A DNA stretch of 61,000 bases from NCBI GenBank assembly GCA_030141605.1, contig JAQGDQ010000368.1, positions 40,001-101,000 on the forward strand, read 5' to 3'. Below, piece after piece: positions 39,756-52,300 of this stretch; position 1 is the stretch's first letter, and every line of letters starts with the position of its first letter. Made by a program: the position numbers and the translations under genes. This stretch comes from Tubiluchus corallicola (taxonomy: Eukaryota; Priapulida; Priapulimorpha; Priapulimorphida; Tubiluchidae). A model generated the notes under the pieces. The model saw only the letters and a list, made by a program, of their open reading frames with translations, did no database searches and was not told where the DNA came from.

Positions 39756-40295
39756 TAATAATAATTAGCCTATATTTTGTTATCCCGTGCTTAGGTTTAC
39801 TGCTCAGTGCAAAGTCGCGAGTTCAGTTCCGGGGCTGGTGCAGAGACATTCATCGATTTCTCTATTTTGTCTCAAACAAAATGAGCATTTGTTTAAAAAC
39901 ATAATTTAGCTGGTATTGGAAGTTATAATTTCCCACTTACGATAACTACCCGTAGGAGCTGTTAATTAGGCCTAATTATTAATCAACGGCTTTGCAAAAG
40001 TCATGTGCACATTGCCAGTAATTTGTAGATGCTGGTATAGGCCGATAGACCTATATGGGCTACACAAGTCTAGCAGTCCTGCAACTAATTTTAAAAATCT
40101 ACCCTCTTTCTTGGACTGTTTAAAATATACTGCAAAACAACAGCATAAACAAACAAAAAGCTTTCCTCTCTGTGGTTAGCTGCTTCATATATGAAGATGC
40201 GTAGCATGATGCTCGTGCTCCGCCTAATGGCTTACTGCAAACTTCTACTAAAAACTACTAAGCGTTACTTTGAAGTTCACTTCCGGCTGACATTA
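39756..40295. other. NKX6 downstream flank
   Basis: Contains CGAGTTCAGTTCCGGGG near 39817, a weak resemblance to a tRNA B box that could be a decayed SINE. Otherwise nothing recognised. Confidence 0.3.
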
Positions 40296-40854
40296 AAGGA
40301 AAACCGGACGATTGTCTAGACGTAGTTCAAAATAAAGTATGCTGTAAAATATCGAAAACTACAACAGCTTTTTTAAAAATCAAGCTTGGATTAAATAATA
40401 ATTACCTCGGATTGTTAAATTTTGTTAAACTTTCAAAGCTACGCGCGGCTCAGCGAATCCACTAAGGTTGGCAATATCGCCTTTTTGCCACATTTACGTG
40501 GTCGACATATAGGCGCGGCGACCGTGATAATTAGCATGGTCCTGAACTGCAGTGTTCGTCTGTGACATCAGTGTGATGTAGAGCTCATTTTCCTGACATC
40601 ACATCAGCGTTTTGTAGCAAACTTTGCTTACGCAAACATGCTTGATGCGCAGGGAAGATGCCTGCCATTGCACAAACTGTGGTAGTTTGTGACGTAAGCG
40701 ATGGCTGTGTCCGCTAGCCGTTAATTGAATTTCCAAGCTAATTATTCAAATATTAGAAACAATTGCTAACATTTATAGGCAACAAAATGTATATTTTGGA
40801 CAGCAAATTAAAATGAGATTGAGTCTAGTGATAATCAATCGTCCGGTTTTCCTT
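40296..40854 (+). mobile_element. TA-flanked MITE, family A, copy downstream of NKX6
   Basis: Starts AAGGAAAACCGGACGATTG and ends CAATCGTCCGGTTTTCCTT, a perfect 19-base terminal inverted repeat, flanked by TA on both sides (559 bases). The better-preserved sister of 21251-21808. No coding sequence. Confidence 0.85.
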
Positions 40855-41919
40855 TATGATACCATTCTTACCATTAGACCTATATTGTCATAAGACTTAT
40901 TGTCATAAAAACATTCATACATTCCAATACCGAATTTACAGTTGTAAATATAAATAAAAATGAAAGTGGAAATGAATGTGTTAGTAAGTATGAAAAATTT
41001 ACGTAAAAATACTTGCTCAATAAAATACTTTACATCATTCTCATATTACAAATTATCTAATGCCTTAAATTTCGCTAAACTTTTGCAATAAAACGTCCGT
41101 TTTAGAATGAACAATAAATAGGCTCTAGCAAACAATTTCATACCTTATAATGCCCAAATAACAGGCGTTTTAATTACATCACATGTAGTCCTACAGTATT
41201 TTTAAATACTCTGTTAGCATACGAGTAACCTTCCTTTTAGAAGAAAAAGAAGTAAGCCCCCTATATATAATATTCTTTTTAGAAAGATGATATGTGCAAT
41301 GGAATTTTATTCATTTGAGGGTGTATGCACCTTCTTTTAATGCGTCAGATTATTGCATTAGTATGATACACATTGATATATGCTTTTAAAATTATAGGGC
41401 ATAACTGATTGGTCCCTGATTTGCAAAAGCGACAGTCTAAGCACGTACTTATAGACTATTTATCGCGTCCCTGGTTACATACGTTTACATCGCCTTTCAG
41501 ATTGGTCTAATACAAGGTATTCATGGTGTATCAAATGCAGGCTAATAACTAGTATTAACAGAGATTCGATATGAATAATTACTAAGTGTATATATGTGTG
41601 TATTTATGTATATAGCAGAACCTGTATAATTTCCCTAATTGTAATAAAAATGTAAATTAATGAGCATGCGCAGTGTGCAGCTTCCACATATTTTACCATC
41701 AAGTATTATTCTTGTATTAGTTGCTATTTAATGCTTAGTCAAGTGATCTAATAACCGCCATATTGACTGCTTAGTATTGTTAGGTTTCATTCAGGTAAAT
41801 GTTTGTTGATAATAAGAACAACATTGTAATTTATTGCAATCTTGGACGATAGAGTACTAATACGTATGCTGTTAAATGTGCTTGTGTATATAATAGTTAT
41901 ATAGCCTCTACAATTATAT
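40855..41919. other. Intergenic DNA, nothing recognised
   Basis: AT-rich unique sequence. No frame above background. Confidence 0.35.
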
Positions 41920-42175
41920 TTCAGATGAACGTAATTATAATCAATACATTAATCTGTGTTACATCATATATTTTGTTTTAGCTTTTCAAGCAGTTTTACA
42001 CAAAATAATGATCTTGTTATTTCTGAAGATCTCATTGATACAGAATTGCCACATTGCATTTATGCATACAGTTCATTTCGTATTCAGAACTTCATCGTAA
42101 AAATCATAGCGCAGATAAAAGTCGTTTTGCTCCAATGTAGGGCACAACATGACATACAGTAGTCCTAGGCACTAT
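41920..42175 (+). repeat. 256-bp block duplicated exactly from 29247-29502 (copy 2)
   Basis: Base-for-base identical to the intronic copy. The left boundary is at TTCAG, and the right side continues into a CAT array. Confidence 0.95.
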
Positions 42176-42274
<99 letters not shown>

Positions 42275-42306
42275 GTCATCGTCGTCGTCGTCATCATTAT
42301 CATCAT
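42176..42306. repeat. (CAT)n microsatellite
   Basis: Pure CAT array ending in CATCGTCATCGTCGTCGTCG. Shorter and without the AATC breaks of the array at 29503. Confidence 0.96.
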
Positions 42307-43550
42307 CGTCTTCTTCATCAGCAAACGCTCATTATATCTATTACAGACATTAGGCAGGCATAATTCTATTAGATAATAGAAATCTGTCCCCAAAACAATT
42401 TAATACAACAGTTAGACCAGCAAACACTAGATACACGTATGCCAGTGCTAATCAGCATCACTTCCAAGAAGAACCGTGTTAGGATGCAGATCCTATATTC
42501 GCATTCTTGGTACAATCAAATCAAATAAACAAACAGATCAACAAGCAAAATAACATCAAATAACAAGATTAGTAAACAAAGTGATTAAATACAATTAAAG
42601 GAGTGTAAGACATGTTAATATGGCGTACAACTCATTCCTGTCAAAAAATAGGAAAAACAATTACGTTCAAAAGCCCATATAACTTCTTGAATGAAATTTA
42701 CAGTCCGCATTTGCTCTTTGCTAGCATTACTTCTTACATCTAATGTACATAATCTAATCTATAATAATTATCATTAGTCTTTATACTTGTCATTTTATCT
42801 TTGAAAATTTTCAAAAATTGCAACTACGAAATGCGCTCACTTTTAAACTTTAATTCATTTTTATTTAAGATTTACATTGCTGCGCTCAGCAAGTTTACAT
42901 TCTTGGAATCGGAAATAACCCTGACTGACAAAGAGACGAAGCCTACTACTTTCTACTCCACTACTCTACTACTAAAGACTTTACTACTTCTAGACTTTTA
43001 GAGAGACTTTTATTATTATTATTAAAACATGCGTAATTACATTGTTCACTGGGTTGTGTACAGCAATCATTATCCAAAATAATGAGACTGATAAATGATT
43101 ATTACATTTATACATAGTGTTGACATTTGCTTGATCTGTTAAACGGTTTTAACCGTAACTTGTTTGCATAAAGTGGTTGGCCTCATAGCTAATCAACATG
43201 CATATGGCAAAAATACGTAGTGTAAATATTTTATGCTTTTTTACAACGATGTAGGCTTATACCCTGCAATGCTGAACCCTGCCTTTTTATCCCACGTACA
43301 TACTAAAATGATATAGGCGGCATAATATTCGAACAACAATTAAAATCTACTCTGTCAAATTTGTAATTGAATGCCGTATGAAGTATGAATTCGCGCATAG
43401 TTTCTGACTTGTTAGTAAAACCGACGTCAAAAATGAATGCTTACAAAACTACATTTCAAACAAGTTCTATTTCAAAGAGCTCTATGCTTCTTGCATTAGT
43501 AATGTTTCGTGGTCCGTGAGTGTTTTATTTTTCTTTATAGACTTAAGAGA
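42307..43550. other. Intergenic DNA, nothing recognised
   Basis: AT-rich. The 66-codon frame at 42801-43001 has no domain. Confidence 0.35.
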
Positions 43551-43603
43551 AAGTGGCGAGAAAGAGAATGAGAGAACGAGAGAGACAGAGAGAGAAAGAG
43601 AGA

Positions 43604-43634
<31 letters not shown>

Positions 43635-43635
43635 T

Positions 43636-43678
<43 letters not shown>

Positions 43679-43803
43679 AGGCGAAGAAGAGAATGAGAGA
43701 GGGAGGGAGAGAGAGACAGAAGAGGGAAAGACAAAAAAGAGAGCGAGAGGAGAGGGAATGGGAGGAAGGGGTAAGAATAGGTAGAATGGGAGAAAAACGG
43801 AGG

Positions 43804-43878
<75 letters not shown>
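43551..43878. repeat. (AG)n purine tract
   Basis: Over 300 bases almost wholly purine on the plus strand, with pure AG at 43809-43876. Mirror-symmetric polypurine tracts of this kind can form H-DNA. Arg/Glu frames here are artefacts. Confidence 0.95.
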
Positions 43879-43880
<2 letters not shown>

Positions 43881-45240
43881 TTAGCTGAGAGCCATTAAAT
43901 ATTCATTGGAAAACATTGCTTTTCGTAGCAATTTATAACATATTAGAAATAAACGTAGTCTCTCTGTTGTTGCATTCTGTGGCTCATGCTGTCAAGGTAA
44001 GGTGTGCAAAACACTGACTTTATATGTTTATCAAAAGTCTAATCAATCACAGAAAGCCTGTAAGTGGTTAGTATTCAAAATGTCCACTCCATCAATAAAC
44101 TTCATAAATTTAAATTTCAAATTCATAAATTTAGCAGGAAAGTAAATTGGATTTGAACGTATTACAATAGATTAGCTGATAAGTATGCAAGCCTTGTAGC
44201 TGACTATGTATGGCAGACGTGATAAATTGCTTGCTTAAAGTGGGTGCCAACAAAACTTTTTGACATTCAATTTGATAAATTCACTGTAAAACATGTTTTT
44301 ATTTGAATTAAACATTATTATTATTTTCACGGAATTTAGTTTCAAAGGCGTAACGAACAATTAAATTAATCGTTGCGATGAAATATGTCATTGTGAACTT
44401 GACGTGTGCAGTGAGATTTAAAATGCAATTTAGGTCTTTACCATTAAGATTGGCAATGAAGTAAGTCAAATACAGTATGATACCTTTTTAGCGTTTTTGT
44501 TTTCAGTACTGTATTGTTCTGTGCTGTAAAGTTCGTTTAAATAGCATGTAGTAAAGAAACTACAACATCACAGATAATGAAAATAAATGAATATGAAGTT
44601 TGTTACAATGTTTTATTACTTTGTAAAAATGCAATAATATGGAATTTAATTCATAGCATTCTTAATAAAAGCTTAAAAATGAAGCGTTAATTCGCATTTT
44701 TTATCAATAAATTCACTTCACCTGCCGCGTTGCCTTTTTCATATTGTCAAGCGTTAGTTATGTTTCTCACGACAAAAATAGATTAATATTTGTATACAAT
44801 AATTATTACAGAACCCTGGATGCCAACAGAATCACTTTGATATACACGTCTAAAATAATGGTTCCCACGCAATATGTCGTGTGCAGCACAATCGCAAGAA
44901 ATGTTTGCATAAATATGACAACTCGTTTCAAAACTAATGTCAGAATTGAAGATGACAAGTCAAATTTCTATTAACTAATTAATTTTTCATTAAACCACGT
45001 GCAATAGTGCGGAAAATAACACTGATTTAAAAATAAGCATAAGAAAAAGAAGGCTAATTTACCTGCTCATCCAGCTATTTTGACAAATTTCGTGTCCACA
45101 TAATGCAAACAAAATAATACATGTAGTTAACAGAATTAAAATGATATATATTTTGATGTATGACATAATATAAGTAAACGAATAGGCCTATTACACGATT
45201 TGGCAATTAGATAATAAATTGAATAGTGAGAGTAGTACAA
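43879..45240. other. Intergenic DNA, nothing recognised
   Basis: AT-rich. The 76-codon frame at 44744-44974 has no domain or splice context. Confidence 0.35.
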
Positions 45241-45318
45241 TAATATGAATAAAACGCAATGACTTGAATGGTTATACTACTGTATAACCATTCAAATCAT
45301 TGTGTTTTATTCATATTA
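45241..45318. repeat. 37-bp near-perfect foldback hairpin with 4-nt loop
   Basis: Arms 45241-45277 (TAATATGAATAAAACGCAAT at the start) and 45282-45318 pair with only two non-matching positions, and the loop is TACT. Compact hairpin MITE, or a small-RNA precursor if transcribed. Confidence 0.92.
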
Positions 45319-47364
45319 TCTACTGAGTGTAAAGAAAATAAACAATCATCTTCTGTCTATGTCGCACCTTCTAAAATACCATTGGGCGATGTGCCCACCC
45401 CACGTTGATAACTACTGGACTAATCGCCTGTAAATACTTACCCAGTGGAAATTAAAGACAATACCCCTTCTATTATAGTCTCTATACTAATATTATCTGT
45501 AATTTATAAAGTTAGAACAAGCTGTTATCACACAGAAAATGGAATAATTCATTAAAAATTCGAACCAGGGATGATACGGGAACTGTTTTTGCGAAATTTT
45601 CAGTTTTCTGTAATTACATGTTTGCAGTGGGTTATTTATATGTATTTTTGTAGCTTTTAGCAGTTTTAGCTTTTAGCTTTTAACCACTTGGGTTTGTTTG
45701 CTTAATTTCAGAAATCACTGGTGAGTCCTATTGGCTAAGGAGTTGAAAATTAATTGAAGATATCATGACATTTTGCAAAACACTTTGCAGTTCCAAGTCG
45801 CGGTTTATAACACATCTCACTTTATTTTCTTCAGTGTCCTATCGACATAACGACATTCTGCATTGATTGTAAAACTGGTCGTAAAAAACATGAACTCCTT
45901 TTATGAAATTGAAATTAATTTCACTGAAATGTAGAACAATATTTTAAAAACGAATAAACATATTAGCTGACGTACCACGTGAGCACATTGTCTAATCATA
46001 TGATCATATGGCCAATCAGAATCATTGGTTGAATAATTTGATATGACGTTTGGCAAGTTTCGCTGTTTCTAAAATATGTCGCTTTGCGATGGATTGTATT
46101 TATATCTTCACGAAATAGGGCACGCTGTTACTCCCTAGTATTATATTGAAATTCAGTATGGAAAAATTAGCATGACTGGTGCAAACTTGCAATTTCTTCA
46201 AAACTTATAGATATGAAACTGCGACGGGTGGCGGGATTAAAACCGCTTTGTAAAACCACAGGTTTCATGTAGTATTAAATGTAACCCTGTGTCGGCCAAT
46301 CAGAGTTTAGTTTTTCTAGGCCAATTTTCTCGAGCGGGTAACCTGTTTTCGTAGACTCGAGGGCAGAGCGTTCTCGGCCATGTTCGGCTTCGGATTTCAT
46401 TTTGTATTTTTTTGGTTTCTGTTTTTAAGTCAGCCGTTATACAGTGAGTTCTGGTTTAATCCCTTGGATTGCATTTCATTTCAGCGCGTTAGAGTCAGCT
46501 ATAAACGCTTGTTAACTGTCTCATTTTACTTTTTTCTTTTTCTTTTTTTAGTTAATACAAGTAGTAAATTATGAATCCTTGTTATCATAGACGGCATCAC
46601 AATACTTTGAAGTGATCGAACTCCTCACTTGCAAAATATTAGCTCAAATCCACGTGTACTAGCATATATGCAAACTTGTTTTTCTCTCAAGAAAATTTTT
46701 GATGTACGCAGGTATTTCTCTTTATACGTCTACAGATGGTAAAGTGAGCGTGCGTGCGTGCTCGCGTCCCCATTTGAAACTACTACATATAATAATCCTA
46801 ATTACTGAATAATTGTATTGTTTTGTTTAGATTTTGGTATCCAACTTTATTATTTTTTGTTTTCAGTTCTTTTTGGATAATTTGTATGATTTATACTGTT
46901 TTTATTATTTTTTTCTTATTTGTTTTTGTTATCTGCAGCATCACCGTTAATTTTTAATATACAAATCTATTTATAAGAAAGGGTAGGAGACTAGATGACC
47001 CTATGGTCTTTCCCTGCCCTGCTCCATGATTATAATTACTTAATATTTAAAAAACTTTTGATGTTAACCTAATTGGTGAAAATAAATGTTCTACGTCCAT
47101 GTCTACGCGATAACAGCTATTCATCAACTAGTTCTTTCGACAAATCATCAAATTTCGACACATTTCATTTTTCCTAGTAAGCGACAAGTGTCTTATTATC
47201 ATGGTTAAATACCATGTATCCTACAGCAAGTTGAACTTGTACAGAATTTAGCTAGTGCTTTGGCTCGCAACACTTCCTGATTAACAAGTAAAGTATTTTG
47301 AAACTCAAGCAAAGTAAGTTTTATATAAGACAAAATAAAATACTGTTACACATGACATATTTAA
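45319..47364. other. Intergenic DNA between the convergent NKX6 and MEGF6-like genes
   Basis: GC-richer patch at 46210-46390 with GGCCAATCAGAG (CCAAT-type) but no convincing downstream gene. The 64-codon hydrophobic frame at 46380 is not supported. Confidence 0.3.
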
Positions 47365-47370
47365 TTTATT
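47365..47370 (-). terminator. Possible polyadenylation signal of the MEGF6-like gene
   Basis: TTTATT on the plus strand, i.e. AATAAA on the minus strand, about 1.9 kb after the proposed terminal stop. Several other candidates exist in this AT-rich region. Confidence 0.2.
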
Positions 47371-49259
47371 AGTATTTTACTGTCTTAAATGCAACATCTC
47401 ATAGACATAGATCATCGTACAACAACTATATTTTGTACAATACTGATAAAATTTAACAGGTGGCGCCATGGCGTGGCAAGTAACATTACTAATCCTGAGA
47501 GGACAACGTCAGTTGAGTTAGTACATACTGAACTAGTAAAATAAGGCTTAAATAACAAAAACAAAAAACTGGAAGTACAGATACGTGAAAAGCACCGAGT
47601 CTCTAACATATAAGTGTGATACAACAAGAAATAAGGCAATACGAATAAATGCATTGAAACTCCTGTACAGATAGACATGATTGAATCACGGTTGTTTTAT
47701 CAAAATTATTAATAGACTGCTTGAAAATAGTCTAAACAAAAACAAATATTGATAAACTAATTATGAACTACATAGCTGTTGTAAGAGACATAAATAACTC
47801 AGGTATAAAAACAAACTGTATGATCATCAAAATGTGTTAACAATGTCAGGAAATAAGTTAATCTAGCTAAACACGTCTAAAACAATGTTGTTGAAGATTT
47901 AGTAAATGTATTCAAGCAAAAGAAGCTCTAGGCAACTTATACCCAAGAAAATTAATGCCATTATTTCCGGCACATTGCACGTGAATACATATTTAATGGT
48001 TCAAAACATAGTCTGTTTTAAGTACACACTTAAGAACTGTATTTTTCTCTGCGCAGCTACAGTTATGGATTCAGAACTCTTGTATTTAGCTTTTTTGCTC
48101 ATTTAAATTTTGCTTGACCGCTCATTTCTGTTATTCTACTCAAATAATCATAAACCAAACGCTGTACAGCTTACCCAATAATTAATTATATCAGAGCAAT
48201 TATCAAGCATAGCTGCACGACATTTAATCTGCTCAGAGCGATTGCCAAGCATAGCTACACAACTATTATACATTATAAAAACATCTTAAAAACACTTAAA
48301 ATATTAAAAACGGGCAAAAAATCGGACATTTACAACTAAACACTTGCTGGTAGTGATCAACAGCAAACTCATTATTAGTAAAACTGTATAAACTGGAACA
48401 CATCCTGGCAAGTAAAACTGAACAATCATTTTGATTAGCTAAACTAAGATTACCTCAACCTAATAATATATTCACACGCGGAGTAATCTTAATTCTAAAT
48501 TATACAAATAAAATACTGTATATACAAAAATGCACAAATGAGGCAGCCCATTCTGTGCTTCCTATGTAAAATTTCTAGCACAACAACATTGATTCGTTAA
48601 TGAGACTTTTGAAGAATGAGGTATAAAGAATATCTATTCTATGTTCTATACTAAGGGACTTATATATTATCCAGCAACTGCAAACTGCAGGCCCCCAAGC
48701 AAATATGTAACAGTACTCATTATTAAGAACCATTTTGAAACACTGTAGTTGACTATATTATAAATAATATTTCCTCTTTTCTGAGCCATTATAAAACATT
48801 GCAATTGAGAAGAAAAGTTATGGGTTGACCAAGATGCATTGATTGTACAATTATTATTATTAACATCATTTTATTTTGAAGATACTTTACATTAGTAATT
48901 CATAAAAATGCCATAACTGAGAAGCACTTCTTTTTAAAGTACGCTTTACAATTTCACATGTTATGATGTTACGCTAGGGATTTGATACTGAACACAGCCA
49001 CTACTACAACTTCTCCAAAACGTTGCAAAAATAACTTTCAAAAAGTTTTCCAAAGACTTAAAACATCATAATTATTTTGCTTTTGATATTAATGAAAGAA
49101 ACAGGGTGGCTTAAAAGTGAAACCGTTCGCAGTCATTTCCACTTTAAATAAACAAGAAATTTCCTTCGTTGGAGGAACTAGCAAGTTTATGTGCAACAGT
49201 CAGAGATGGACTAAATTCAGCTACAGATGATAAATAATAGGCAAAGAGAAAAACTTTGG
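47371..49259 (-). other. Putative 3' untranslated region of the MEGF6-like gene
   Basis: No coding features on the minus strand. It is free of microsatellites and transposons, unlike its flanks, which would fit an untranslated region. A 42-base-period direct repeat (CAGAGCAATTATCAAGCATA at 48192, CAGAGCGATTGCCAAGCATA at 48234) lies within. Confidence 0.3.
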
Positions 49260-49306
49260 CTAACTTCCTAAAGGTCCTGGGATGTCTCCTCGATTAGCGT
49301 TGAAAG
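49260..49306 (-). CDS. Probable terminal exon of the MEGF6-like gene (RGD tail)
   Basis: Strong acceptor TTGTCTTTTTCAG, then a phase-1 continuation from exon 53509-53649 giving SFNANRGDIPGPLGS and TAG at 49260-49262. No other acceptor between 49.3 and 53.5 kb opens a better frame by eye. The short polar tail without membrane helix suits a secreted MEGF6-like protein. The RGD tripeptide could bind integrin, or be chance. Confidence 0.45.
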
Positions 49307-52300
49307 CTGAAAAAGACAATTCATATTTATGATATTTATCTTATATAAATATGTTATATTTATGGTTACATATATCTATTACCACATTTAGTGCTTAAAC
49401 AAAAAAATAAAATTGATTTTCAAATGTTAGATTTCAAGCTGCTCAATGTTTAGGAACTTAAAATCTTTAGAAAAACAAAATCAGTAGGTGATGATTCCTC
49501 AACATCCAAGAAGGCAAAAAAATTCAAGTAAAGTAACACAGGCAGTTTTTATAACCAATATGAAACCCACGCTCACAATTTGTTTCTGTAAAATGAGGGT
49601 GTGAACAATTTTTTTCTGAAACTTGAATAATCAAGGCTGCCAAAAAACTTTTTCCTAATTCATTAGTAAACAAAACTGGCCTAATGTAGATGTGGGTAAA
49701 CTGTAAGAATCACAAATAGCAAAATTTTCAAGATTTTTTATATTCTATGCATTCTACAGTAGAATTTAAAGCATAGATTATAAACAAATTTACTCCACAG
49801 CAACATTTATAGGCTGGTAAAATAAAATATAATGCATATAAAAATATGAATAAAATATGAAATATAATCATGCAAAATTAAATATAAAAACTGCATAATT
49901 TATTAAGTATGAATAATAAATAAACTTTAATCATACAACATGAAACTTTCTGTAAATTAAAACAAATGTAAAATCACTTGTCTCATTTTAGTATACAAAT
50001 TAAAATAGTCATTTAGCCAATTGAAAATATTTCAAAGCAAAGTGAAATGTATCAAAAAAGAACAAAATGCTTAATAATGATTGAAAATGTTTATGTTAAT
50101 GAAAACTAACTACAGTGATCTATATGCTAACAACTTTCATAGCATTTTGTGAAATATTACTATTATTACTACAAATTAGAAATATCTTAATATGCAAAAC
50201 CTTGTACGTCTTTGGGCAACTTACATGCTTTGCTAGCATGACAATTTATGAAAAATTAATCTACGAAACCATGCGAGTGGCATTAGTATACGATTGTTTC
50301 ACAGTCCACACTACACACAGAACAATAATACATGTAGATATTACACACAAAGAACAACACGTTAAAGAAATTTCCTGTAAAACACAGAGATTAATAGTAT
50401 AATGGAAAATTATCAAATATACGTTCAATAAACTGTCACATGGGCAGTACACAACAATGCACACAAGTTGCTTAGCATGCTAAAAGCAAACAAGTGAAAA
50501 TGATAAGCAAGCAAGCATAATAGCCAGACTTACAGGTGTAGATATCAGCTGCACATATGACACAATTACAGAAAAAGTTACTACTTATATCAGCAAAGAA
50601 AAAGCAAAAGAAAAAACAGCAATCCGTTTTATAGCTTTAACCCATTAAGTCATTTGCACAATTATGTTGCACAAAAATGAATGGTGTTTTTGTTTAAAAA
50701 GGTTAGCTTATGTAACAAGTTGAGCAAGGGTAGTCAACACAAGTAGGCAGAATGTTTTCCGAATTTTTCTCAATTTAACAATGACATTTTCACACGACGA
50801 TTTTTCTATTAAGTAATTCTGCTATGAAATTAACAACTAGAATTAGATAAATATTCATTCACGTAGTTATACAGTGCATTTTTCACATTTGCTTTAATAT
50901 TTTTCAGATAACTCTGCGAAAATTTTAAGGCAATTCCAATAGGACAGGCTACTTAAATGACTGTGCCAATATTTTGACATTTAGCTAATTTTACTGTGGA
51001 GTTTTTTGTATACAGGTAGCTGTTCGTTAATACTCAGAAATACTGAGATTTTTTGCCTGTATTATTTACTGATAATAAAACAAAAACTTTCTGGCATGTG
51101 TACAAGTCCACTAAGCAGCTCTGATATGAAATTTTAATGCTAAACTTAAGTCTGTAGCATTAATCACATATATAACTCTGCTAATAGACACTGGAAGTAG
51201 GCTAAGTAAAGACTATGTACTTATATTTTAGAATTTCATGTTATTTTTCTTTTATGATAACACATTTGAAGTTTAAGCATAAATTTACTTGCGCAATCCC
51301 GGAAATTACAAACAGATAACTTTACACCTAGGGTGTAACATATTGTAAGTATGTTGTAAGTTGAACTAATGTACATGTCGGTCATCTATGTTAGTTGCTG
51401 ATACGGGCTAGCTTTAGCGATGTTACACGAACAGCATGCTGAGACGTGAACTGATACTTATTCATCGTTCAATTACGACAGCAAAACAGAATTTACGTTT
51501 ATATCAATACTGTCATAACCTGATGCGAGGTCTTCAAACGGCAAAACTGAATGAGGAAAAAATTTGCAATTATTAAAGTAATAATAAAGCTGCCTTTTTA
51601 ACTGGAGACTTACAGACAGCAACACAAAGCTAATGTACAATGCAAGTGAGGCAAAACTATAAGCAAATATAGACACAAGCCGCAAATGAAAGCAAAATCA
51701 ACCAAAACATTGCAGTTTTTGCTGCACATGTATTGACAAAGACTGCACACTTTTAAAGTGTTTTTAACCTGCAATTTGACCAACAGATCAAAAGTGATAA
51801 AATTGGAGAACAAATGTTTCTCAACACAGCACCTTCAGTGATGCACTCTAAGAATGCTGAAAATTATACTATAACGTTAAAACATGTACATAGACAAATA
51901 AAATGTGAAATGCCTACGACAAACAAGAAACAAAAAAACAATGGCTTTGCTGGTTTATTACAGCAGACTGTATCATAGCAGGCTGCCAATTAAGTTTCTT
52001 ACTGTCAAAGCAGCAGAAAGATTATACAGTAAGTTCTTGCTTAACAATGCTAATGTGTTCTAGCAAAGTGCAACATTAAGCGAAACATCATTAAACGAAA
52101 CCAGGTCTTCCATAGAAAGGTATGTAAAAGAAGTGAAATATGTTCCAGAGGCAAATGTCAATGCTACTTAATTCATATGAATTAAATGATTTATGAGTTT
52201 CATTCATTGTTCTACTGATTAATTCCTTTCTGCTTGCTTAAAACCACTTATTTTTCTTGCAAGTATCTACCTAAAAGGTTTCTATTTTGTTAATGTTGAA

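Noticed and set aside
39780-39850. tRNA gene
   Set aside because: Only a weak B-box resemblance; no A box at proper spacing and no cloverleaf could be drawn.
43543-43884. Arg/Glu and Ser/Leu-rich frames
   Set aside because: Purine (AG)n tract translations on opposite strands.
46380-46574. Hydrophobic 64-codon frame behind a CCAAT-containing patch
   Set aside because: Phe/Leu-rich from T-rich DNA; no domain or partner exon.
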